Assembly: GCA_050480245.1 (NCBI GenBank)
Contig: JBCNEQ010000076.1
Origin: Anoxybacillus sp050480245
GTDB lineage: Bacteria; Bacillota; Bacilli; Bacillales; Anoxybacillaceae
Length of the DNA stretch: 18,245 bases
Reading direction: 5' to 3' (one strand)
The translations under genes were made by a program, and so were the position numbers. Shown piece by piece: positions 1-6,279 of this stretch. Below the pieces are notes generated by a model, which did no database searches, was not told the DNA's origin, and was given only the letters and a program-made list of their open reading frames with translations. How positions within the stretch are numbered: position 1 is the stretch's first letter; each line of letters begins with the position of its first letter.

Positions 1-270
1 TTCTTCCGTAAGAAACGGCACGCGACCAGGTGGTAAGCGACGATCGAGTAGATGATCGAGCCCACCTTGGTTAAACCGTGCAACGTAGATGGCAACCGAT
101 TGACGGCACAGATTGACCATTTTGGCCACATCTTTACCGAGATGACCTTCCATGACGAGACGAACAGCAGTCACCCGAACGCGAAGCGAAGCATTTTTGA
201 TTTTCCGTTCTTGTTTCCGAAGGGTTCGAGGTGTCCAACCGTGATCATTTGTGATTTTCAGACGTTTCAT
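1..270 (-). CDS. IS630-type transposase, N-terminal part (runs off left edge)
   Basis: The reverse strand reads open for 90 codons from the ATG at 268-270 to the window edge with no stop, so this is the 5' part of a longer gene. The ribosome site AAAGGAGC lies about 8 bases before the ATG. The protein begins MKRLKITNDHGWTPRTLRKQ and continues with a basic region and a helix-turn-helix (GHLGKDVAKMVNLCRQSVAIY, residues about 42-62), then GGLDHLLDRRLPPGR. This is the DNA-binding N-terminus usual in IS630/Tc1-type transposases; the DDE catalytic part would lie outside. The element's right terminus should lie to the right of 270 next to a TA dinucleotide, but I could not identify the inverted repeat without the other end. 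Family is assigned from memory of similar Geobacillus transposases. Confidence 0.7.
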   Translation of the reverse strand, partial: MKRLKITNDHGWTPRTLRKQERKIKNASLRVRVTAVRLVMEGHLGKDVAKMVNLCRQSVAIYVARFNQGGLDHLLDRRLPPGRVPFLTEE

Positions 271-372
271 GCCAATTCCGCTCCTTTTGTATAGAAATAT
301 TTAGGAGCAGTATAGCCATGAAAAAAGGTGTTCATACAGAAGTCATCGTTTTAAAGTGCATGTATATAGAAT

Positions 373-409
373 CCCCCAACTGCGTAAAATGCAGCTGGGG
401 GTGTTTTAT
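373..409 (+). terminator. GC-rich hairpin followed by T-rich stretch
   Basis: Arms CCCCCAACTGC (373-383) and GCAGCTGGGGG (391-401) pair across a 7-base loop with one A/C mismatch. TGTTTTATT follows. On the reverse strand the mismatch becomes a G-U pair but no T-run follows. It may be a rightward terminator or an intergenic hairpin repeat; no rightward gene precedes it inside the window. Confidence 0.4.
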
Positions 410-412
410 TGG

Positions 413-435
413 CGAACAGTGCCTGGCACTGTTCG
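413..435. repeat. Perfect 11-bp-arm palindrome (TGCCTGGCA core)
   Basis: CGAACAGTGCC (413-423) and GGCACTGTTCG (425-435) are exact inverted copies around a single T. The core GTGCCTGGCAC resembles the short TGCC-TGGCA palindromes scattered between genes in many Bacillaceae. It sits 11 bases after another hairpin and has no T-run, so it is more likely a repeat than a terminator. Confidence 0.5.
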
Positions 436-486
436 ATAATATTTTGTGTCTAGATCATCAACAATCAATGCAACATGTTGTTTAAA

Positions 487-517
487 TCAAAAAGGCGTCC
501 CCATAGGAGAACGCCTT
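487..517 (-). terminator. Terminator of the DJ-1/PfpI gene
   Basis: Arms AAGGCGT and ACGCCTT (492-498 and 511-517), plus an inner CTCC/GGG pairing, are followed on the reverse strand by TTTTTGATTT. It lies 12 bases past the stop codon at 529. Confidence 0.75.
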
Positions 518-528
518 AACAAACGATT

Positions 529-1080
529 TTACTTGTTTAATAACTTAATAAATTCGCGCATGAATGCTGGTAAATCTGGCCATGCATGAGCGGATACGAA
601 ATTGTTATCAACATGAGTTGGCTCAGATACATAGTTGGCACCAATTGCTTCTACACCTGGCTTGCAGGCAATGTATGCGGTCATGCTGCGCCCTTTCATA
701 ATATCAGGAAGGGTTTCTAATACAAGTGAAGCATGGCAAATCGCCGCAACTGGTTTGTTCGCTTCAAAGAAATGGCGTACAATTTTTGGCAAGTTTTCAT
801 CGAGGCGGATGTATTCTGGCGCACGTCCTCCCGGAATAATGAGCGCATCGTACTGTGTTGGATCGATTTCTGCAAACGATGCATGTGCATCAATGAGATA
901 GCCTGGCTTTTCTACAAAAGTATCCCAATCAGCGAAATCGTGGACAACTGTATGCAGTTTCTTTTTCTTCGGAGCAGCGATTGTAACATCAAAACCTTCC
1001 TCTAACAAACGGTAATACGGATAATAAATCTCTAACGCTTCCACCGCATCTCCTGCAACAATTAATACTTTTTTGCTCAT
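529..1080 (-). CDS. DJ-1/PfpI family protein (class I glutamine amidotransferase-like)
   Basis: A 183-residue cytoplasmic protein of the DJ-1/PfpI superfamily, whose members act in stress protection; peptidase, deglycase and glyoxalase-like activities have been reported, so the substrate is uncertain. The nucleophile elbow AICHAS puts Cys115 next to His116. Glu14 in the segment EALEIYYPYYRLLEEG matches the catalytic-site Glu of PfpI, and IIPGGR (81-86) is the usual turn before the elbow region. Length fits the family. I chose the ATG at 1078-1080 over one six codons upstream because the ribosome site GAGG lies inside those six codons, 8-9 bases before this ATG. It has its own promoter and terminator and so is a monocistronic unit after the nitrilase-GNAT operon. 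Confidence 0.85.
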   Translation of the reverse strand: MSKKVLIVAGDAVEALEIYYPYYRLLEEGFDVTIAAPKKKKLHTVVHDFADWDTFVEKPGYLIDAHASFAEIDPTQYDALIIPGGRAPEYIRLDENLPKIVRHFFEANKPVAAICHASLVLETLPDIMKGRSMTAYIACKPGVEAIGANYVSEPTHVDNNFVSAHAWPDLPAFMREFIKLLNK

Positions 1081-1149
1081 ATGAACAACCTCTTTCATTA
1101 CTATGATTATTTATAGAAGGAATTTTAACACAGTACTTTCCATAACCAA

Positions 1150-1178
1150 AGTATACTGTAACTATTTGGATTTATCAA
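1150..1178 (-). promoter_or_regulatory. SigA-type promoter of the DJ-1/PfpI gene
   Basis: On the reverse strand TTGATA (1173-1178) and TATACT (1150-1155) are separated by exactly 17 bases, each one base from consensus. Transcription would start near 1143, about 60 bases before the ATG at 1080. Confidence 0.65.
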
Positions 1179-1236
1179 GGATTCCTAGTTTTTTGAATTT
1201 GGACTTTTGAAATTAAATGAATACGACGTCAGTACA

Positions 1237-1917
1237 TTAAATGCTTAAAAGAGGTACCGTATTTTTTGTTTCAAGATTTTCAATCATTTCATACCAAGCC
1301 TTTGGCTTGTTTGATAAGACAGAATAATATCGTTTCAAAAACTTCACAACAAGCTCCGCTGGAAGTTCATTTACGTTATCATCCATCGGAAGGAAACAAA
1401 GGTCGAGCCCAGTTACAGCCTCTCCATCGTTGTTCCAAGACGGATGAACGTAAGGGAAATCAAGACGCTTATAACCAAGATGAGACAATACTTCACGGCG
1501 GACATATGGATCCATCGGTTTAATTCCGCCAAATTCATAATGTTCCACCCGATAAGGATCATAAATTTCCGCAAACATGCCAAATAACTGCTTTCCGTTT
1601 GCTGCGGCCCAAGCGTTCAAATCTTCTAGCCTCTTTTGCACTAAAAATCGGCCGATGCCAAGTCCTGGTTGGCCAATGATCGTGAAGTCTGTCATTGCGA
1701 CATTTAAATCTTCATAATAGCGGTACTCTGTCGCACCTACGACATTCCCTTCATGAACAGCAACACACACACGAATTCCCGGATCTTCAAGAGGCTCTTT
1801 CCAAAGATCGAATGCTAATACTTCTTCAGGAGGAAATACCTCTTGCATCAATTCGTGCATTTTTTTAAACAAAGGGTCTTCAATACTCGTAATTCTCCGA
1901 TATTCCATGTTCATCAT
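1237..1917 (-). CDS. GNAT-like acetyltransferase, last gene of nitrilase operon
   Basis: About 226 residues. The middle reads as a degenerate GNAT fold: GNVVGATEYRYY (strands 3-4) and the acyl-CoA loop segment GQPGLGIGRFLVQKRL (about 103-118), where GLGIG replaces the usual Q/RxxGxG/A. The C-terminal third (FPYVHPSWNNDGEAVTGLDLCF) is not a recognised domain. The substrate is unknown. The ATG overlaps the upstream GNAT stop as ATGA (1914-1917), showing translational coupling. The ribosome site AAGGAG is only one base before this first ATG, so ATG codons 2 or 4 (starting at 1914 or 1908) are plausible true starts. Two adjacent GNATs behind a nitrilase suggest a shared pathway for a small amide or acylated metabolite; that is inference. 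Confidence 0.7.
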   Translation of the reverse strand: MMNMEYRRITSIEDPLFKKMHELMQEVFPPEEVLAFDLWKEPLEDPGIRVCVAVHEGNVVGATEYRYYEDLNVAMTDFTIIGQPGLGIGRFLVQKRLEDLNAWAAANGKQLFGMFAEIYDPYRVEHYEFGGIKPMDPYVRREVLSHLGYKRLDFPYVHPSWNNDGEAVTGLDLCFLPMDDNVNELPAELVVKFLKRYYSVLSNKPKAWYEMIENLETKNTVPLLSI

Positions 1918-2600
1918 TCTCCTTGTTCAGATTTTGTTGTATAAAAAGGATTTTTCCATTCCATCAACGCCGCGTAGTTACAAGACTCTTCATCCTCTAA
2001 ATAGTTAGCCACCACTTGAACAGGGGTACGGCCGCAGCGAAGCAGGAAAGTGATAACAGGGTCCTTTAATTCTCCTTTGACGACTGCTTCGAGGTATTGT
2101 TCTGCCGTCATCTCATGAGCTTTTTTATGATAGCCGGGCATTCTTCCTCCGCCTAACAGACGTTCTAATCCCAATTGAACGACGACTTCATACATGGATA
2201 ACATTAGCCATTTTCCTAATCCTAATTTGCGATAAGCAGGGCGCACGCCAATATCGACTACATAGAGCGTATTTCCATTTGGATTATGGTTGCGAATATA
2301 TCCATTATCGGTAATTTCTTCCCATGTATGATCCGGATGATTCGGATCAAAGTCAACAATCAATCCTGTCATCGATCCAGCAATTTCGCCATCGACCTCT
2401 ACACATAAGGCTCCTTCTGGAAAGAGAGTAACATGGTTTTTCAGCTGTTCCGTGTTCCACCATAATTCAGATGGGAATGGCGGTGGGAAACTTTCTTGCT
2501 GGATGCGGATTAAGCCGGGAAAGTCCTTTTCTTCATAATTTCGAATGACCGCAGGAACAGGACGATCTTGGTCAAAGACGTAAAATTCTTTTCGATACAT
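1914..2600 (-). CDS. GNAT family N-acetyltransferase
   Basis: A 228-residue protein with a clear GNAT core. CVEVDGEIAGSMTGL (about 86-100) forms strands 2-4, and YVVDIGVRPAYRKLGLGKWLM (about 113-133) carries the acetyl-CoA pyrophosphate loop RKLGLG, followed by helix 3. A ribosome site AAAGGAGGG lies 5 bases before the ATG. It starts 40 bases after the nitrilase stop and overlaps the next GNAT by 4 bases, so all three are probably one transcript. In B. subtilis YhcX, as I remember it, a GNAT domain and a carbon-nitrogen hydrolase domain are fused in one chain of similar summed length. Here the two domains are separate genes in the opposite order. The acetyl acceptor is unknown. Confidence 0.8.
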   Translation of the reverse strand: MYRKEFYVFDQDRPVPAVIRNYEEKDFPGLIRIQQESFPPPFPSELWWNTEQLKNHVTLFPEGALCVEVDGEIAGSMTGLIVDFDPNHPDHTWEEITDNGYIRNHNPNGNTLYVVDIGVRPAYRKLGLGKWLMLSMYEVVVQLGLERLLGGGRMPGYHKKAHEMTAEQYLEAVVKGELKDPVITFLLRCGRTPVQVVANYLEDEESCNYAALMEWKNPFYTTKSEQGE

Positions 2601-2640
2601 TTTTCTCCCTCCTTTAAGAGCGCTAGTCTTACCTTATACC

Positions 2641-3498
2641 TTATTTCCAGTCCGGATAGAGATCGGTGCGACGATCGCGCCATGTAGTGACGGAACCGCT
2701 TTCGCGAACTTGATATAACAGGTCTAAATCAAGATCAGCGGTTACAACCATATCATGATTGATTTCTCCTTCGACTAAGATGCCGCGCGGAGGAAATGGA
2801 ATATCGTTCGGTGTAATCACCGCTGCTTGCCCAAAATTCGCCCGCATAAAGTCAACCGTCGGAAGGGAACCTACTGTACCCGTCGTGACAACATAGACTT
2901 GATTTTCGATGGCTCTTGCATGGCTTGTGTAACGGACACGATGGAATCCGTGACGATCATCCGTGCAAGAAGGACAGAAAATAACATCAGCACCTTTCGC
3001 TTTAGCCATGCGAACAATTTCTGGAAACTCAATGTCATAGCACGTCAACATGGCAATCGTTCCTTTTTCAGTCTCAAACACTTGTAGACCATCACCAGGA
3101 GACATGTTCCATTCCTTTACTTCCGTCGGAGTAATATGGAGCTTTGCCTGTTCGGCAACTCTTCCATCTGGATAGAACAAATGAGCCACATTGTATAATC
3201 GGTCGCCTTTACGGATGACATGTGTTCCTCCAATAATATGCATCTTTGTTTTCTTGGCTAAATTTATAAATAAAGACCGATATTGTTCAGTAAAATCAGG
3301 AAGCTCTTGAATCGTCAAAGGCTGTCCTTGTTCATTGCCAATGGACATGAGCTGAGTAGTAAAAAATTCTGGGAATAAAACAAAATCCGCATCAAATTCT
3401 TGAGCTGTTTTAATATAATGCTCCACTTGATTAGCAAATTCTTCAAAAGAATTTATCGTATGGAGATGATATTGAACGGCTGAAACTCTGAGTTTCAT
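2641..3498 (-). CDS. Carbon-nitrogen hydrolase (nitrilase superfamily)
   Basis: A 285-residue nitrilase-superfamily amidohydrolase, which hydrolyses amide or nitrile carbon-nitrogen bonds through a Glu-Lys-Cys triad. Glu44 is in LFPEF, Lys119 in AKLHITP, and the nucleophile Cys153 in LTCYDIEFPE. HARAIENQVYVV (about 193-204) is the usual downstream family motif. Length is normal for a single-domain member. The ribosome site AAGGAGGAGG is 4-5 bases before the ATG, among the strongest in the window. It is first in a three-gene leftward operon with two GNAT acetyltransferases. The substrate cannot be read from sequence; deaminated glutathione, omega-amides and N-carbamyl compounds are all possible for this superfamily. 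Confidence 0.88.
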   Translation of the reverse strand: MKLRVSAVQYHLHTINSFEEFANQVEHYIKTAQEFDADFVLFPEFFTTQLMSIGNEQGQPLTIQELPDFTEQYRSLFINLAKKTKMHIIGGTHVIRKGDRLYNVAHLFYPDGRVAEQAKLHITPTEVKEWNMSPGDGLQVFETEKGTIAMLTCYDIEFPEIVRMAKAKGADVIFCPSCTDDRHGFHRVRYTSHARAIENQVYVVTTGTVGSLPTVDFMRANFGQAAVITPNDIPFPPRGILVEGEINHDMVVTADLDLDLLYQVRESGSVTTWRDRRTDLYPDWK

Positions 3499-3572
3499 AA
3501 GCCTCCTCCTTTCTTGTTATCAGTCTTAAAAAATTTTACCTCATTCATGCTATTAATAGCCATGATATTGAT

Positions 3573-3601
3573 ATTATTAAGCACATCATTCGCTTTAACA
3601 A
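3573..3601 (-). promoter_or_regulatory. Possible promoter of the nitrilase-GNAT-GNAT operon
   Basis: On the reverse strand TTGTTA (3596-3601) and AATAAT (3573-3578) lie 17 bases apart, about 70 bases before the nitrilase start. The -10 is only a fair match. Confidence 0.3.
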
Positions 3602-3621
3602 GTACACACTTTCATGTAACA

Positions 3622-3641
3622 TAGTGTAAAAAAGTATACTA
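3622..3641 (+). promoter_or_regulatory. Candidate HxlR operator (copy 1) at an orphan promoter
   Basis: TAGTGTAAAAAAGTATACTA matches the reverse complement of the site at 4260-4279 in 19 of 20 bases. It has TAGT/ACTA dyad ends. The site contains TATACT (3635-3640) and is followed by TATAAA (3650-3655); neither has a good -35, as expected of an activator-dependent promoter. Downstream lie a GAGGAG ribosome site and a mini-ORF. Assignment to HxlR rests on the second copy lying in hxlR's own promoter. Confidence 0.5.
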
Positions 3642-3678
3642 AAAGGGAATATAAAAAATTAAGTGAGGAGAGTCATCA

Positions 3679-3717
3679 ATGTATATACGTAAAAAACGGG
3701 CAGCAGACCATTTATAA
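3679..3717 (+). CDS. 12-codon mini-ORF with ribosome site (deletion scar or leader peptide)
   Basis: GAGGAG lies 9 bases before an ATG that opens MYIRKKRAADHL and then a stop. The codons after position 5 overlap the 5' arm of the terminator at 3695-3735. The promoter-operator, ribosome site, start codon and terminator of a normal transcription unit are all present, but the gene body is missing. It could be a scar left by deletion of an HxlR-controlled gene, or a leader peptide or short regulatory RNA. I see no second gene behind it. The stretch 3736-3861 before the hxlR stop shows no recognisable feature. Confidence 0.35.
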   Translation: MYIRKKRAADHL

Positions 3718-3735
3718 AGATTCTGCCTGTTTTTT
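3695..3735 (+). terminator. Terminator of the orphan mini-ORF unit
   Basis: AACGGGCAG (3695-3703) pairs with CTGCCTGTT (3723-3731) with one G-U, and the second arm runs into a T-run ending at 3735. The loop is 19 bases. Confidence 0.6.
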
Positions 3736-3861
3736 GATGACTATATGCCTCTACAAGGTTTAGCGCTCCAATAAACACACATTCTTTCTGCAAAAATAAC
3801 GATATTGAAATAAAGGAAGATGAGAAGGCCGTTTTCGAGCTTTTAAAGGAGAGAGCGTTTT

Positions 3862-4227
3862 TTATTTGGTGGACTCATTGATTTTTACTTGGCCCTTCAC
3901 GACCGTCTCCATATAATTTTTACCCCACTCATACATAGCATCGAGAATTGGCATTAGACTTTTTCCGTGTTCAGTCAGTGAATATTCTACTTTTGGAGGA
4001 ACTACTGGATAGACTTTGCGTTCAACAATAAGGTCTGCTTCCAGTTCTCGCAGCTGGTTAACAAGCATTCGTTGGGTGATCCCCGGCATGAGAGCCTTCA
4101 GCTCGCCAAACCGCTTCGTCCCACCTTTTCCTAGATGCCATAAAATAAGCATTTTCCATTTACCGCCAATAATGGCAAGTGTCAATTCTTTTTCACAGTT
4201 ATACATTTTGCCACAAACATGTCCCAT
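3862..4227 (-). CDS. hxlR: HxlR, formaldehyde-responsive transcriptional regulator
   Basis: A 121-residue winged-helix protein of the HxlR/MarR-like family. It follows B. subtilis HxlR closely as I remember it: NCEKELTLAIIGGKWKMLIL, then KRFGELKALMPGITQRMLVNQLRELE (recognition helix region, about 38-63), then VEYSLTEHGKSLMPILDAMYEWG. B. subtilis HxlR activates hxlAB of the ribulose monophosphate pathway, and formaldehyde is reported to be sensed by a Cys11-Lys13 crosslink. Here Cys11 and Lys13 (N-C-E-K) are conserved at the same numbers; Cys5 is additional. The ribosome site GGAGGTGG is 5-7 bases before the ATG. hxlAB are absent from the window. Upstream lie an alcohol dehydrogenase relic and zwf-gnd, which fits a formaldehyde-oxidation locus. 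A 20-bp repeat in its promoter suggests autoregulation. Confidence 0.85.
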   Translation of the reverse strand: MGHVCGKMYNCEKELTLAIIGGKWKMLILWHLGKGGTKRFGELKALMPGITQRMLVNQLRELEADLIVERKVYPVVPPKVEYSLTEHGKSLMPILDAMYEWGKNYMETVVKGQVKINESTK

Positions 4228-4247
4228 TTATTCCACCTCCATTCTCT

Positions 4248-4279
4248 ATTATAAACCAATAGTATACTTTTTAACACTA
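4248..4279 (-). promoter_or_regulatory. hxlR promoter with candidate HxlR operator (copy 2)
   Basis: On the reverse strand TATAAT (4248-4253) gives a start near 4241 and a leader of about 14 bases. The 20-bp site TAGTGTTAAAAAGTATACTA (4260-4279, reverse strand) sits directly upstream, where the -35 would be, and no good -35 is visible. The inverted copy at 3622-3641 differs at one base. Confidence 0.55.
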
Positions 4280-4375
4280 CATGATAATAAAGTGCGTACT
4301 TCTAAAATAGGATTATACGGATTATACTAGCTTCTGTAAAACAAAACGTAAGCATAGGAGGGGACAACGTGAATC

Positions 4376-4551
4376 GTGGTCCAAATATTTTCCATGGGGT
4401 ATCCGGGGAGTTGTTCCAATGTACACGTGGATGAAATGGCAGCCAATGCCATGCGAGATCCATGCACAAGCACGAATCCGTGTGAAACATCGGTAGAAGA
4501 AATGAAAAATTATACATCGCAGCGTTTTATGGTCTGGATGTTAACTTCTAA
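4376..4551 (+). pseudogene. C-terminal remnant of an iron-containing alcohol dehydrogenase
   Basis: The frame starting at 4427 encodes VDEMAANAMRDPCTSTNP followed by ETSVEEMKN after one Cys, the conserved C-terminal pattern of group III iron-dependent alcohol dehydrogenases (MAxNAxxDPCTxTNP, then a final helix). At about 4510 one base is missing: the +1 frame from 4513 continues YIAAFYGLDVNF and a stop (4549-4551), a normal-looking end for this family. Residues before 4427 (FSMGYPGS) may also be part of it. The N-terminal 300 or so residues, with the NAD and metal sites, are gone, so no enzyme is made. The family includes the NAD-dependent methanol dehydrogenases of Bacillus methanolicus, which fits the adjacent hxlR, but the specific enzyme cannot be told. 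AGGAGGGG and a GTG (4369) precede it in a different frame and may be the old start region. Confidence 0.65.
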
Positions 4552-4582
4552 TCGGTACGTACTATCAAAATTTCTTATCAAA

Positions 4583-4623
4583 GATAAAAAGATTGGATTC
4601 CATTTGAATCTGATCTTTTTATC
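4583..4623 (+). terminator. Long hairpin, terminator of the lost alcohol dehydrogenase unit
   Basis: Arms 4583-4600 and 4606-4623 form an 18-bp stem (16 Watson-Crick pairs and 2 G-U pairs) with a 5-base loop; the outer 11 pairs are exact (GATAAAAAGAT/ATCTTTTTATC). It lies 31 bases past the relic's stop and before zwf, so it probably separated the two units. Confidence 0.6.
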
Positions 4624-4681
4624 TCACTGTATCCAAAATTTTCGGTTTAGAAAATGTTTCGAAAGGATGGGGGAATGAAAA

Positions 4682-6139
4682 TTGGATTCTATGACCTTTG
4701 TCTTGTTTGGAGCAACAGGGGATTTAGCAAAAAGAAAAATTTTTCCTGCATTATATCATTTATTTCTCGATCAAAAAATGCCACATTCGTTTTCCATTAT
4801 TGGTTTAGGTAGAAGAGAATGGTCGGATGATGACTTTCAAACACATGTGGCACATTCATTAAAAACATTTTCTACACGTTTCATCAATGACCGTTCCAAA
4901 ATGGAAGAATTTCTTCGTGCGTTTCGTTATATTTCTTTAGATGTAACAAATGTACAAGGGTATAAAAAGCTACTTGAAATCGTTCAACAGCGTGAAAAAG
5001 AGTTGAATATTCCTGAAAACCGCATGTTTTATTTATCCGTTGCGCCAGAGTTTTTTGATGTAATTACGTCGAACATCAAGGAAAGTAGATTAGGCTCCAC
5101 AAAAGGTTGGAAACGTCTGATTATCGAAAAACCCTTTGGGCATGATTTGAAATCAGCACAACATTTAAATGAAAAGTTAAGTCAAGCTTTTGAAGAAGAG
5201 GAAATTTATCGAGTGGATCATTATCTTGGAAAGCCGATGGTCCAAAATCTTGAAGCCTTAAAATTTGCCAACCCTTTGTTTCAATCGTTATGGAACAATC
5301 AGTATATAGCGAATGTACAAATTACGGCTAGTGAAACGGTTGGGGTAGAAGAGAGAGCGGGGTATTATGACCAGACAGGGGCCATTCGCGATATGTTTCA
5401 AAATCATATGTTGCAATTGTTGATGATGACAGCCATGCACTTGCCAAAACGGATCAGCGCAAAAGACATCCGTGACGAAAAAAGAAAAGTCATCGAATCT
5501 CTTCGCCCATTACAAAAAGAAGAAGTAGGTTTACATGTCGTTCGCGGCCAATATGGTCCTGGAGAAATCTTTGGTAAACCAGTTGTTGGATATAAAGAAG
5601 AGCCTGGAATTGCTGCTTCTTCAACAACGGATACATTTGTTGCGGCTCGCTTGTGGATTGATGATGAGTTTTGGAGTGGGGTGCCATTTTATCTCCGTAC
5701 GGGGAAAAGAATGAAGGAAAAATCTACTCGTATTGTGATTGAGTTTAAAAATCCATTAAAGGAATGGTACTTGCAAAAAAATGAGGAAACGGCTCCTAAT
5801 CTTTTAGTGATTGAAATCAGTCCGAATGAGGGTGTTACGTTGCAATTAAATAGTAAAAATATATTAAACAATGGAAAAATCGAGCCTATTCATATGCATT
5901 TTTCAACTAATGAGAAAAATGTACCTGAAGCCTATGAAGTGTTAATTTTTGATGCTTTGCGAGGCGATTCGACTTTCTTTGCTCATTGGAAAGAAGTTGA
6001 ACTCTCTTGGAAGTGGGTACAGCCTGTTTTAGAGGCATTTGAGGGAAATCTCCTTCCCCTTCATTCGTATCGTTCAGGTTCAATGGGGCCAGAGGCTTCT
6101 CATCGGTTACTGGAAGAGGACGGATTCAATTGGTGGTAG
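4682..6139 (+). CDS. zwf: Glucose-6-phosphate 1-dehydrogenase
   Basis: A 485-residue cytoplasmic enzyme oxidising glucose 6-phosphate to 6-phosphogluconolactone with NAD(P)+, first step of the oxidative pentose phosphate pathway. Visible signatures are the nucleotide-binding GATGDLAKRK (10-19), EKPFG (149-153), and the substrate signature RVDHYLGKP (177-185) with Asp179 and His180. A catalytic His242 (QNHMLQ) is the counterpart of His240 of the Leuconostoc enzyme. Length is normal. The start is TTG: GGGGG lies 8 bases before it, and no in-frame ATG has a better ribosome site (the ATG three codons in would have a spacing of 17). gnd follows after about 140 bases. With the neighbouring hxlR, the pair would form the oxidative arm of a dissimilatory ribulose monophosphate cycle. 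Confidence 0.95.
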   Translation: MDSMTFVLFGATGDLAKRKIFPALYHLFLDQKMPHSFSIIGLGRREWSDDDFQTHVAHSLKTFSTRFINDRSKMEEFLRAFRYISLDVTNVQGYKKLLEIVQQREKELNIPENRMFYLSVAPEFFDVITSNIKESRLGSTKGWKRLIIEKPFGHDLKSAQHLNEKLSQAFEEEEIYRVDHYLGKPMVQNLEALKFANPLFQSLWNNQYIANVQITASETVGVEERAGYYDQTGAIRDMFQNHMLQLLMMTAMHLPKRISAKDIRDEKRKVIESLRPLQKEEVGLHVVRGQYGPGEIFGKPVVGYKEEPGIAASSTTDTFVAARLWIDDEFWSGVPFYLRTGKRMKEKSTRIVIEFKNPLKEWYLQKNEETAPNLLVIEISPNEGVTLQLNSKNILNNGKIEPIHMHFSTNEKNVPEAYEVLIFDALRGDSTFFAHWKEVELSWKWVQPVLEAFEGNLLPLHSYRSGSMGPEASHRLLEEDGFNWW

Positions 6140-6279
6140 TTGCGAATGATCTTGTCGAACTTCATTCTCATCATTAGAAAATATCATTTCTAAATGGAAC
6201 TATAGATTAGCTATGTATATATACGTATAAAATGTGAATAATGTCGAAAGGTTAAATCAGTTCGAGGAGGGCAATGAAC

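Noticed and set aside
52..294. 80-codon + strand frame at the left edge
   Set aside because: It is the shadow of the transposase on the reverse strand, with no ribosome site and unlikely composition.
1148..1157. AAAGTATACT upstream of the DJ-1/PfpI gene as a third HxlR operator
   Set aside because: It is fully explained by the -10 TATACT of a well-spaced promoter, and it lacks the TAGTGT half of the 20-bp motif.
3735..3881. Open + frame ending at 3881, tail reading NDIEIKEDEKAVFELLKERAFF then WWTH
   Set aside because: It has no start codon or ribosome site, follows a terminator and overlaps the 3' end of hxlR. It looks faintly protein-like and could be a gene scrap, but I recognise no family.
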